Shown: piece after piece, positions 17,007 through 25,340 of the stretch
Numbering within the stretch: the stretch's first letter is position 1
Layout: the number at the start of each line of letters is the position of its first letter
Origin: Streptomyces ruber
GTDB taxonomy: Bacteria > Actinomycetota > Actinomycetes > Streptomycetales > Streptomycetaceae
Direction of reading: 5' to 3'
Assembly: GCF_014648075.1 (NCBI RefSeq)
Contig: NZ_BMQK01000012.1
Span: 163,074 to 227,073, forward strand
Length of the DNA stretch: 64,000 nucleotides
Notes under the pieces: generated by a model
The model's input: only the letters and a program-made list of their open reading frames with translations
Databases searched by the model: none
Told to the model about the DNA's origin: nothing
Translations under genes and position numbers: made by a program

Positions 17007-17881
17007 ATGCTGTCTCCTGCATTTGCACCTGACGGGTTCGTACATGCCTACGCCCAGGTCAGCAGCGATGTCCGGCTGCACTACGTGATCGGCGGAAGCG
17101 GCCCCGCGGTCGCCCTCCTCCACGGATGGCCGTTCAGCTGGATCGAGTGGCGCACGGTGATGCCGTTGCTGGCGAGACACGGCTTCACGGTGATCGCGCC
17201 TCACCTGCGCGGTTCAGGAGACTCCTCCATACCGGCCGGGCACTGGAGCAAGCGGGACGAGGCCGAGGACCTGCACCGGCTCCTGCGCCACCTCGGGCAC
17301 GACCAGGCGTTCGTGGTCGGCACGGACGTGGGCACGATGACCGCCCACGCCTGGGCGCAGGCGTACCCGGACGAGGTGTCCCGGCTGGTACTCAGCGAGG
17401 CGTTCCTGCCCGGCTTCGGCCTGGAGGAGCACATGAACCCGGCCACCGGAGGGTCGTGGCACTTCGGCTTCCACGCCCAGAGCGAGCTGGCCGCGATGGT
17501 CACCGCGGGCAAGGAGGAGGCGTACCTGTCGGGGGCTTCTGGTCGATGATGAGCCGCGGCGGCCTCACCGACGCCGACCGCGCCGACCTGTTGCGCACCT
17601 ACACCGCGCCCGACGCGATGCGCGGCGGGTTCGAGCACTACGTCACCCTCGTCGACGACGGCCGCGCCGCCCGCAACGCCAACCGCCTCCGTATGCCCGT
17701 CCTGGTCTTGAACGGCGAGTTCGGACTGCCACAGCAGATTCTCCTGGACGGCACCCGGCAGGCAGCGCGCGACGTGCGCGCGGACATCGTGCCCGCCGCC
17801 GACCACACCTTCGCCGCTGACAACCCTGCCTGGACGGCGGAGCGACTCGCACGCTTCTTCACCACCTCCCCCGCCGCCTGA
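17007..17881 (+). pseudogene. Alpha/beta hydrolase (epoxide hydrolase/dehalogenase type), frameshifted
   Basis: The start ATG at 17007 has GAGAAGGGG upstream. The first ~170 residues give the fold: oxyanion HGWPFSWIEW, HLRGSGDSS, and nucleophile elbow VGTDVGTMTAHAW with Asp as nucleophile, as in epoxide hydrolases. At the GGGGG run near 17530 the frame ends, and the rest continues in another frame (GFWSMMSRGGLTDADRADL, ending ADHTFAADNPAW with the catalytic His). A one-base difference in the G run would restore a ~290-residue enzyme, so this is a recent mutation or a sequencing error. Divergent from the MarR gene and probably controlled by it. Confidence 0.8.
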
Positions 17882-17922
17882 TGCGCGTCCACCCCGCACC
17901 ACACCGAAAACGGAGCACCACC

Positions 17923-18828
17923 ATGCAGATCCTCGTCATCGGCGCCACCGGCTACGCCGGCCGCCGTGTCTCCGCCGCATTGGCCCGCGCAGGACACACC
18001 GTCCTGGGCCTGGCCCGCGACACCACCACCCCGGCCGCCCGCGATCTCGCGATCAACGAAGTCACCCCTGTACAGGGCGACTTCTCCGAGCCCGACACCT
18101 GGCGCGGCCACCTGGACAGCACGGATGCAGTCGTGCACCTTCTGATGGACATGAGCGACCCGATCGGCGCCGACCAGCGCCTGCTCGCCGAACTCACCGC
18201 CGCCCAGGAGCGCGACGGGCGCCACCGCCACCTGGTGTTCACCACCGGCATCTCCTCCTACGGCCGCACCGGACTACCGCTGATGGACGAGAACACCCCC
18301 GGCAACCCCGAAAGCCCCATCGGCTTCCGCTTCGCCCTGGAGAAGGAACTCGCCGACAGCGGCCTCGCGCACACCGTGGTCCGCCCCGGATTCATGTACG
18401 GCGGCCCCGCCACGACCTCCATGACCGGCCAGTGGTTCGCCGCAGCCGAAGCCGGCAACCCTGTCTTCTACGGCGACACTGCCAAGCGCTGGAGCTGGGT
18501 CCACGTCGACGACCTCGCCGACGCCTACGTCCGCATCCTCGACAACCCCACCGCCGTGGACGGCGAGGTGTTCGTGATCGCCGACGACCAGCGCCTGACC
18601 GCCCTGGACATGCAGTACGCCGCCGGGCGCGCCGCTGGCTACACCGGCGAGATCACCCTGGAGACCGCCGAGGCGGGCGGCATGATGCAGATGGCCGCCG
18701 ACCAAGACGAACTCGTCACCAGCGCCAAGGCCCACCGCCTCCTCGGCTGGCGCCCCCGCCATGCCTCCTTCACCGACGCCCCCGACCGGCACTACCGCGC
18801 CTGGAAGGCAGCACAGCCCGCTGCCTGA
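17923..18828 (+). CDS. NAD(P)-dependent epimerase/dehydratase-like oxidoreductase
   Basis: 301 residues; the ATG at 17923 has GGAG 7 bases upstream. The N-terminal Rossmann motif is ILVIGATGYAGRRVSAAL (GATGYAG). ISSYGRTGLP and a substrate domain follow, with WSWVHVDDLADAYVRILDN and a C-terminal LLGWRPRHASF typical of extended SDR/NmrA-like proteins. The canonical YxxxK is not clearly present, so it may act more like an atypical SDR. Forty-one bases after the hydrolase and probably in the same transcript. Confidence 0.8.
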   Translation: MQILVIGATGYAGRRVSAALARAGHTVLGLARDTTTPAARDLAINEVTPVQGDFSEPDTWRGHLDSTDAVVHLLMDMSDPIGADQRLLAELTAAQERDGRHRHLVFTTGISSYGRTGLPLMDENTPGNPESPIGFRFALEKELADSGLAHTVVRPGFMYGGPATTSMTGQWFAAAEAGNPVFYGDTAKRWSWVHVDDLADAYVRILDNPTAVDGEVFVIADDQRLTALDMQYAAGRAAGYTGEITLETAEAGGMMQMAADQDELVTSAKAHRLLGWRPRHASFTDAPDRHYRAWKAAQPAA

Positions 18829-18943
18829 CCCAGCCCCGCCCGAGAGGACCGGCGCCTCGCGAACAGCGCCCGCGTTCCGACGAGCCCACTCAATGCTTCG
18901 CAACCCACTGGCGAACTTCACCACGTGACAGCGCTTCCATGAC

Positions 18944-18979
18944 GGCCGGGTGCACGAGATAACGCTCGTGCACCCGGCC
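18944..18979. terminator. Terminator after the hydrolase/epimerase operon
   Basis: GGCCGGGTGCACGAG, a six-base loop ATAACG, then CTCGTGCACCCGGCC: a perfect 15-bp stem between the epimerase stop and the IS481 remnant. Confidence 0.7.
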
Positions 18980-19010
18980 ATCGTCGTCCTTCGAGCCAGA
19001 GAGATCCCGC

Positions 19011-19960
19011 GTGGTCCACCGCAACGCACCCCTGACCGAAACCGGCCGCCTGCGCCTGGCGCGCTGCGTGGTCGACGATCAATGGCCACTGCGCCGCGCG
19101 GCCGAACGCTTCCAGGTCTCGCCCACTACGAAGCGGTGGGCCGACCGCTACCGCGAGCAGGGGCCCGCTGGGATGCTGGATCGCTCCAGCCATCCGCACC
19201 TCAGCCCGTGGCGCACGCCGACACGTACCGAGAGACGCATCATCAAAGTCGCGCCCTGCCGCTGGGGACCGGCCCGCATCGCCTACTTGCTCGGCCTCAA
19301 TCCCTCCACCGTCCACCGCTTGCTCAGCCGATACCGAATCGCCCGGCTGGCACATCTGGACCGCGCCACAAGCCGCGTCATCCGACGCTACGAGCACGCC
19401 GCACCAGGTGACTTGGTCCACGTCGACATCAAGAAGCTCGGCAACATACCCAACGGCGGCGGCCACCAAGTGCTGGGCCGTCAGGCCGGCCGCAAGAACC
19501 GTGCCGGCGGGGGCTACAGCTATGTCCACAACGCCGTCGACGATCATTCCCGGCTGGCCTACAGCGAGATCCTTGCCGACGAGAAGAAAGAGACAGCCTC
19601 CGCGTTCTGGACCCGGGCGCAGAACTTCTTCCACCAGTCCGGGATCACCGTCCAGCGCGTCCTGACCGACAACGGCTCCTGCTACCGGTCGCGGACCTGG
19701 GCTGACACGCTGGCCGACGCTGGGATCACACACAAACGCACCCGCCCTTACCGCCCACAGACCAACGGGAAGGTCGAACGCTTCAACCGCACCCTCCTCG
19801 ACGAATGGGCCTACGCTAAGCCCTACCTGAGCGAGCAGGAACGCCGCGACGCGTTAGCCGGGGGTGGCTGCATGGCTACAACCATCACCGGAGACACACC
19901 GCCCTCAAGGGGTTGCCACCGGCCAGCCGCGTCCCCAACCTCTCGGGTCAGTACACCTAG
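19011..19960 (+). pseudogene. IS481-family transposase, frameshifted near the end
   Basis: The frame shows the IS481 N-terminal HTH (RLRLARCVVDDQWPLRRAAE, then ERFQVSPTTKRWADRYRE) and the rve core with D in HVDIKKLGNIPNGGG, D in RVLTDNGSCYRS and E in NGKVERFNRTLLDEW. At the GGGGG run near 19862 the frame is lost. The proper ending (GWLHGYNHHRRHTALKGLPP, then SRVPNLSGQYT and stop) is read in the next frame to 19960. The last ~33 residues are thus out of frame. Confidence 0.82.
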
Positions 19961-20014
19961 GACGCGACCCAGGGTGCGACCTGAAGGGCAGGCGTGCGCC
20001 GGCCGCCCGCCGCG

Positions 20015-20356
20015 CTACTCCAGGACGCCCAGGGCGGTGTCGGGGCGGCAGTGCGGGCAGGCGTCCACGCCCTCTGCCAGCGCCCGCACCGCCGCCTCCC
20101 GCGGCACGCCGTTCGCGCGCTTGCCCGCCATGTGGCAGCCGCCCGTGTGGACATACACCGCCGGCGTCCGCCCGCCCGGGCTCCGCTCCACCGTCCGCTC
20201 CCACGCCGTCGGCCGCGCCGCGGCCCCCCGTTCCCGCTCCGCCGCCCGCCGCTCTTCCGTCGCCTTTCATCGGCGTACCTGCGCCAGCTGCTGCTCGGCG
20301 ACGCGTTCGGCGAAGGCCAACAGCTCAAGACGGGACGGCGGACGAGAATCGGTCAT
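20015..20356 (-). pseudogene. DUF6233-like protein with in-frame stop
   Basis: One frame from the ATG at 20356 to the TAG at 20015 reads MTDSRPPSRLELLAFAERVA, a stop (TGA at 20267-20269), then AAERERGAAARP, PAVYVHTGGCHMAGKRANGV and ACPHCRPDTALGVLE. The second part, with its spaced Cys/His residues and RPDTALGVL end, fits streptomycete DUF6233 proteins. The stop after ~29 codons inactivates it. Function of the family unknown. Confidence 0.55.
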
Positions 20357-20459
20357 GTATTCGATTTTATGGGGTGGGTCGTCCGTCATGGCTGGGGGCC
20401 GGGCTGCTGTGATCGACCCGCTTGGCCAGGGCCCGGCGGTGGGCCATGGCCAAGCGAGG

Positions 20460-21419
20460 TCATCCCCAGGACAGGGTCACGTGGCCGTCCTGGCCGGCGC
20501 CGGTGGCGAAGTGGGCCCCCTCGCCCGACAAGCCGCGTTCGCCGTCCGGGGAGACACGGCCGCTGCTTCCCCTCACACCCCCTCTGCCGCCTTCGCCTCC
20601 CGTGCCACCGGTTCCGCCGTCGCCTGCGCTTCCGGGATGTCCTTGGGTGGCGTGTCCTCCCTTACCGGCCCTCCATTCGGTTGTCGGCGTGCCTGGCGTG
20701 CCGGGGTAGCTGGTGCCGGTTGCGGCGCCTGTGCAGCGTCCCTGGCCGCCGGTGCCGCTGGACGCCAGGGCACCGTCGGCACCGGCGGCGGCGTTCTTCC
20801 CCTCGGTGTATCCGCTCGCCCGTCCGCCGCCGTATCCGCCCTTCCCGGCCTTCCCGGCCTGGCCGCCCTTTCCGCCGCCGGCTGTGGCGGGGGTGCTGCC
20901 GTCGGGGAGGGTGAGGGTACTGGCCTGGCCGTCGCCGCCGGCGTCTCCGTCCTTGCCGTCCACGCCGCGGTTGCCGTAGGCGGCCCTGTTGCCCTGGCCG
21001 CCGGCTCCGAAGTCGCCGCCGAGACCGTTGGCTCCGCCCCGGCCCACGGTGATGGTCAGGCTGCTGCCTGCGGTGACCGGCACGGTGCATACCGTGTGGG
21101 CGCCGCCGCCACCGCCGCCGCCAGGACTGCCCGCACCGCCGCTGCCGCCTTCGCCTCCCCCCGCGTTGCGGCTTCCGGCGCCGCCGGAGCCGCCGCCGGA
21201 GCCGCCTGCGCCGCCGGCGCCGCCGCCTCCGGCGCCCCAGAGGGCGACGGTGAGTGAGGAGACGCCCGCGGGCACGGTGAAGGTGCTCTTTCCGGGAAAT
21301 TCGTAGTCTTTGGTGTGGCTGGGGGCTGCTTGTGCGGATGGGGTCAGGGCAGGGAGGACGGCGAGGGCAGCGAGGGCTGCCAGCAGTCGTGCTTTCCCGG
21401 CCTGGACATGCTGTGTCAC
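20460..21419 (-). CDS. Glycine-rich secreted protein (paralogue 1)
   Basis: 319 residues, GTG start with AAGGAG upstream. A signal peptide (LLAALAALAVLPALTPSAQAA, about 10-31) is followed by a beta-strand region FTVPAGVSSLTVALWGAGGG and long Gly/Ala/Ser runs. A conserved core has HTVCTVPVTAGSSLTITVGR and LPDGSTPATAGGGKGGQAG, and the end is GHVTLSWG. The strand-plus-glycine pattern resembles extracellular glycine-rich beta-sandwich proteins, perhaps surface-structural or adhesive. Clear tandem paralogue of the gene at 21742. Confidence 0.7.
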   Translation of the reverse strand: MTQHVQAGKARLLAALAALAVLPALTPSAQAAPSHTKDYEFPGKSTFTVPAGVSSLTVALWGAGGGGAGGAGGSGGGSGGAGSRNAGGGEGGSGGAGSPGGGGGGGAHTVCTVPVTAGSSLTITVGRGGANGLGGDFGAGGQGNRAAYGNRGVDGKDGDAGGDGQASTLTLPDGSTPATAGGGKGGQAGKAGKGGYGGGRASGYTEGKNAAAGADGALASSGTGGQGRCTGAATGTSYPGTPGTPTTEWRAGKGGHATQGHPGSAGDGGTGGTGGEGGRGGVRGSSGRVSPDGERGLSGEGAHFATGAGQDGHVTLSWG

Positions 21420-21495
21420 ACGAGCTCCTTGAAATCGGTGGGGGAACGGCCGTATCCGGAAATGGCCGCAAGAGGTGTCACGCGGGCCGGCGAGC

Positions 21496-21529
21496 GGGGG
21501 TGGGCCCTGCCCGGACAGGGCCCACCCCC
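21496..21529. terminator. Hairpin downstream of the second glycine-rich gene
   Basis: GGGGGTGGGCCCTG, loop CCCGGA, then the exact reverse complement: a perfect 14-bp stem. A less perfect copy lies at 22854-22881 at the equivalent place of the duplicated unit. Confidence 0.6.
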
Positions 21530-21596
21530 GCCCGGGTGCTCCGCTGCTGTTCCGCTCCGCAGGCGATCGGCGTTGCGCGGGGTGGGGACCGGGCGG

Positions 21597-21665
21597 TTAC
21601 TCCCGAGCGGAGTCCACGGGTGGCGCCGGCGCCGGTGGTCACCGAACGCATGGCGGAGTGAACCG
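21597..21665 (-). pseudogene. 3' remnant of a copy of the small secreted protein gene
   Basis: About 70 bases match the end of the gene at 22948, including its TAA stop (DSA-RE-stop here, DSALK-stop there) and the GGCGCCGGCGCCGG core. The offset to the parent (about 1351 bases) equals the offset between the two glycine-rich genes (1357). It therefore marks the edge of a tandem duplication. Confidence 0.65.
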
Positions 21666-21741
21666 GCCGTTGCCATACGGGGCGGGGCGGTCCGGGATTT
21701 CCCGCGGCGCCGGAGGTACCGGGCCGAGGGTGAGAGGGGGG

Positions 21742-22776
21742 TTATCCCCAGGACATGGTCACCCAGCCTGTGTTGCCGACGCCGGTGGCGAAGCCGGCAC
21801 CGGCGCCCGAACGGCCATTGTCACCGTATTCCGACCGCTGATTGCTGCCTGCGCCGCCCCCGGCCCCGCCGCCATAGTCTCCGGGGCCGCCCTTTCCGCC
21901 GTCGCCTGCGCTTCCGGGATGTCCTTGGGTGGCGTGTCCTCCCACACCGCCATCGCCCCCGTGGCCCCCCACGCCCCGCGCTTCTGCGCCCTCTCCGCGA
22001 TCGCCTGCCTCGCCTGCCTTGCTCGCCGCACCCGGTGTGCCGGGGTAGCTGGTGCCGATCGCCGCGCCCGTGCAGCTTCCCCGGCCGCCGGCGCCGCCGG
22101 GTGCTGCGGCGCCGCCGGCACCGCCGTCGCCGCCCTTGCCGGGGGTCGATCCCTTCCCCCGCGAGCCGCCGTATCCGCCCTTTCCGGCTTTCCCGGGCTG
22201 GCCGCCCTTCCCGCCGCCGGCCGTGGCCGGAGTGCTGCCGTCAGGAAGGGTGAGGGAACTGGCCTCGCCGTCGCCGCCGGCCCCTCCGTCCTTGCCGTCC
22301 CCGCCGCGCCCGCCGTAGTCGGCCGTGTTGCCCTCACCGCGGGCTCCGGGATCGCCGCCAAAACCGTTGGCCCCGCCCCGGCCCACGGTGATGGTCAGGC
22401 TGCTGCCCGCAGTGACCGCCACGGTGCACACCGTGTGGGCACCGCCACCGCCGCCACCGCCACCACTGGAGCCACCACCGGTACCACCCCCGCCTCCGCG
22501 CGAGCCACCCCCGAATGCCCCTGCGGTGCCGCCGGTGCCACCCCCGCCGCCTCCGCCGCCACCTCCACCGCCGGCGCCGCCGCCTCCGCCGCCCCAGAGG
22601 GCGACGGTGACCGAGGAGACGCCCGCAGGCACCGTGAAGGTGGTCTTCCCGGCGTGGTAGAAGCTTTTGGTCTGGCTGGGGGCCGCCTGCGCGGACGGGG
22701 TCAAGGCGGGCAGGACGGCAAGAGCGGCAAGGGCTGCCAGCAGCCGCGCCCTCCCGACCCGGGAATGCTGTGTCAC
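21742..22776 (-). CDS. Glycine-rich secreted protein (paralogue 2)
   Basis: 344 residues from the GTG at 22776, five bases after AGGAG; an upstream in-frame codon at 22827 lacks a binding site. Same architecture as paralogue 1: signal peptide, FTVPAGVSSVTVALWGGGGG, a longer pure-glycine stretch (about residues 63-100), HTVCTVAVTAGSSLTITVGR, TLPDGSTPATAGGGKGGQPG and the end WVTMSWG. Differences are concentrated in the Gly-rich loops, as expected for repeat slippage. Probably exported and cell-surface or extracellular. Confidence 0.7.
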   Translation of the reverse strand: MTQHSRVGRARLLAALAALAVLPALTPSAQAAPSQTKSFYHAGKTTFTVPAGVSSVTVALWGGGGGGAGGGGGGGGGGGGTGGTAGAFGGGSRGGGGGTGGGSSGGGGGGGGAHTVCTVAVTAGSSLTITVGRGGANGFGGDPGARGEGNTADYGGRGGDGKDGGAGGDGEASSLTLPDGSTPATAGGGKGGQPGKAGKGGYGGSRGKGSTPGKGGDGGAGGAAAPGGAGGRGSCTGAAIGTSYPGTPGAASKAGEAGDRGEGAEARGVGGHGGDGGVGGHATQGHPGSAGDGGKGGPGDYGGGAGGGAGSNQRSEYGDNGRSGAGAGFATGVGNTGWVTMSWG

Positions 22777-22853
22777 ACGAGCTCCTGAGAACGGTGGGGG
22801 AAACGGCCGCACCCGGCACGGCCGCAAGAGACGTCACGCCGACCGGTCAACGA

Positions 22854-22881
22854 GGTGGGCCCTGCCCGGGCAGAGCCCACC
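22854..22881. terminator. Imperfect hairpin downstream of the small secreted protein gene
   Basis: GGTGGGCCCTG paired with CAGAGCCCACC (one mismatch) around a six-base loop, located after the leftward gene ending at 22948. Confidence 0.5.
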
Positions 22882-22947
22882 CCCCGGTGCTCCGCTGCTC
22901 CGCGCCCGCAGACGACCAGCGCCGTGCCAGGGGCGGGACAGGGGCGG

Positions 22948-23292
22948 TTACTTCAGAGCGGAGTCGACGGTGGCGCCGGCGCCGGAGGTCACCGACTGCA
23001 CGGCGGAGCTAGCGGTGTCCTTGAGGTTGGTCACCGGGCCCGGCTCCGGCGCCGGCGGCGGCGTGGAGGACGCCGGCGGCTGCGACGAGGACCCCGACCC
23101 CTGCGGGTCGTACTTGTAGGTCTCGGTCACCTTCTGCTCCTTGGTCAGCTTCCCCGGAGCAGGGGAAACCACCAGCGCCGGGATACCACCCGGACCGTCG
23201 GCGGCCACCGCGGCCGACGCCTGGCCCAGCATCGCCCCACCGGCCGCCAGGACCAGGCCGAGGGCCGCCACACTGCTACGCATCGAGAACAT
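22948..23292 (-). CDS. Small secreted protein
   Basis: 114 residues from the ATG at 23292 with GGAG six bases upstream. The N-terminal signal peptide (MFSMRSSVAALGLVLAAGG, then AAVAA at about 26-30) is followed by a short domain with KLTKEQKVTETYKYDPQ, a Ser/Pro linker and a helical tail VTNLKDTASSAVQSV. No family recognised. Same strand as, and upstream of, the glycine-rich pair; a 3' copy survives at 21597. Confidence 0.6.
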   Translation of the reverse strand: MFSMRSSVAALGLVLAAGGAMLGQASAAVAADGPGGIPALVVSPAPGKLTKEQKVTETYKYDPQGSGSSSQPPASSTPPPAPEPGPVTNLKDTASSAVQSVTSGAGATVDSALK

Positions 23293-23836
23293 CACACGCT
23301 CCTACACCGTCGAAGATGAATGCGCGGCCGGCTGCGCGCCCAGGCGTCCAGCCGGTCCATGAGCGCGAAACCCCGATCCCGGCCTGCAGGGAGGCGACGA
23401 GGAGGAAGCCGTGGCCCCGGGGCCCGGTGGCAGGGTTCCGCAGGGCTGTACAGGTACCGGTGTGATCAGCAGCCGGTCAAAACACCCGACCGCCACACCA
23501 ACGGCACGCCCCCGCCTGTCTGCACGGCAATCGAACACGTGAGGTGAAACGACGCCCGAAAAGCCGCCACATTCACCGGCCGGGCCTGCCTCAACCCCCC
23601 ACCGTTCCCCAGAAAGACGGGCTCTTGCCCCGTAACCTTGACCCGGCTGCACCCGCCCACCTGAACGGATGGCCGCATCCGTCACAGCCACGCCACGTCA
23701 CTCCGACAGGGCCCGCCCGGCACTTGCGTTGACCTCGACGGAACGAAACCGCGGGAAGGCAGGGAGGAGGTGGACCGTGGCCCGCTACGGTGCTGGGCAG
23801 AGACTTCCGGCGTGCCACGCGGAAGGAGGACCGTCC
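23293..23836. other. Intergenic stretch, no confident gene
   Basis: Holds the promoter of the leftward small secreted protein gene. Frames on both strands look like noise, without family features. Confidence 0.4.
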
Positions 23837-23878
23837 GTGTCCGACCAGCCGCCACCCAGCACCGACCAGCTCCGGGTG
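23837..23878 (+). pseudogene. 5' end of a gene cut by the Mu/Tn7-like element
   Basis: A GTG start with a very strong binding site (GGAAGGAGG, 23821-23829) opens MSDQPPPSTDQLRV. The frame then enters AT-richer, G/T-repeat sequence of different style at about 23878, which I take as the left boundary of the transposition module. Gene identity unknown. Confidence 0.35.
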
Positions 23879-24107
23879 CGATTTCTCGGGTTGGTGTCGG
23901 TGGTGGTGAGTGTCGGTTCTGCTGGTTCAGGGGTGGGGTGTTTCGGGGCTGGTCAGTGGGTGTTTGCGGGTGGGTGGTCCGCTGTCATGAGGTGAGAGAT
24001 TGAGGGGTGGGTTCACTGTCGTGGGGCTTTATCGCATGGCAGCTGATGCTGTCTCAGGTTCGGGAGTTTTTATGCGGTGAGGTGGGCTCGGTCGGTGTGA
24101 TCGTGGG

Positions 24108-25340
24108 GTGGAGCAAGGGGTAAGGGCCGGTCGTGGGCCTGTGCTGTCCAGGGGGTTGGTGGTGCGTCGTCTGCTGGAACGGCAGCGGGCGGGTGAGCTC
24201 GCGATGCGGCATGTGCGTGCGGTCGCGGAGACGGTGGGTGTCTCGGAGCGTACGGTGTGGCGCTGGCTGGAGCAGGCCAAGACGACTGGGCAGGTGGAGG
24301 CGCCGGTCCGGCAGGGGTATGCGGTGTCGGACGAGGTGTGGGCGCTGTTGGGCGAGGTGGGAGGGAATGTCGCTGAGCTGAGGCGCTGGCTGTCCGCTGC
24401 CAGCGGCGGGACCTTGGTTCCGTCGGCGTCGACACTGCACCGGGTGATCCGCAGGGACCGTCGGGCGGGCCGGGCGTTGATGGTCGAGCGGGAGCCTGTG
24501 GTGGCCGGGCCGAGCAGGCCCGATCCGCTCAGCGAGCTGGGCTTGAACGTTGTGGCCGGTCAAGGTGCAGGTGGGCAGGTGTTTCTGCGGGAGCAGAAGC
24601 ACCTGGCGCAGGTGCCGGTCCTGGTGCCGGGCGCGCAGGTGGTGCACACGTCCGCTGTGCGGTCGGTGCTGCGGACGGTCGCGTACGCGGCCGCGGTGGG
24701 GGCGGTGGTGTGTCTGTACGGCGACGCCGGCCAGGGCAAGACCGTCGCGCTGCAGTACGCCCTGTCCCAGCTGCCGCACCCGGCCCGGGTCCGCCGGGTC
24801 CACGTTGGTGTGCATCCGACGGTGCCGGAACTGCACCGGGTGCTCGCGGATGCCCTTGAGCTGGGCAGGCGTCTGCCGCGCGGGGCGGGAGAGGCCGAGC
24901 TGACGCTGGTGAACGCGCTACGGCAGCCCCGCGTGCTGGTCCTGGACGAGGCACAGCGCCTCCCGGGGCCGGCGCTGGAGTTCCTGCGTGGGCTGTGGGA
25001 CCACCCGGACACGGACACAGCCCTCGTGCTGGCGGGTGCGGGCAGCGAACGGGCACTGCGCCGAGTGCCCGCATTGGCCTCTCGGGTGCTGACCTGGGAG
25101 CTGGTACCGCGCCTTGGTCCGCGCGAGGTGGCCACCGTGATGGCTGCCTTCCACCCGCTGTGGGGGAACGTGACCGCGGACGATGTCGCGTGGGTGGACG
25201 AACATGTGGGACACGGCAACTTCCGGACCTGGGCGAAGCTGACCTCGCACCTGACCGCCGAAGTCCATGGCAAGAGCCGGGCGGTGGTGGACCGCCGGAT
25301 GCTGGAGTGGGCCTGCGCACAGCTCATGGGGCCGCTGTGA
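24108..25340 (+). CDS. HTH-AAA+ ATPase fusion, TnsC/TniB-like transposition regulator
   Basis: 410 residues. About 15-125 is a DNA-binding region: HTH with VSERTVWRWLEQAK and a second HTH-like SASTLHRVIRRDRR. About 150-400 is an AAA+ domain with Walker A GDAGQGKT (205-212), Walker B VLVLDEAQ (276-283) and a sensor region ALVLAGAGSERALRR. The N-terminal region clearly parallels residues 40-150 of the transposase encoded next. TnsC/MuB-type ATPases select targets and activate the transposase; a built-in DNA-binding domain is unusual. The stop overlaps the transposase start as GTGA. Confidence 0.75.
   Translation: MEQGVRAGRGPVLSRGLVVRRLLERQRAGELAMRHVRAVAETVGVSERTVWRWLEQAKTTGQVEAPVRQGYAVSDEVWALLGEVGGNVAELRRWLSAASGGTLVPSASTLHRVIRRDRRAGRALMVEREPVVAGPSRPDPLSELGLNVVAGQGAGGQVFLREQKHLAQVPVLVPGAQVVHTSAVRSVLRTVAYAAAVGAVVCLYGDAGQGKTVALQYALSQLPHPARVRRVHVGVHPTVPELHRVLADALELGRRLPRGAGEAELTLVNALRQPRVLVLDEAQRLPGPALEFLRGLWDHPDTDTALVLAGAGSERALRRVPALASRVLTWELVPRLGPREVATVMAAFHPLWGNVTADDVAWVDEHVGHGNFRTWAKLTSHLTAEVHGKSRAVVDRRMLEWACAQLMGPL

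Noticed and set aside
20500..22660. Plus-strand Pro/Ala-rich frames over the glycine-rich genes, or a tandem-repeat array
   Set aside because: Glycine codons read in reverse give Pro/Ala; the minus strand has start sites, signal peptides and stops.
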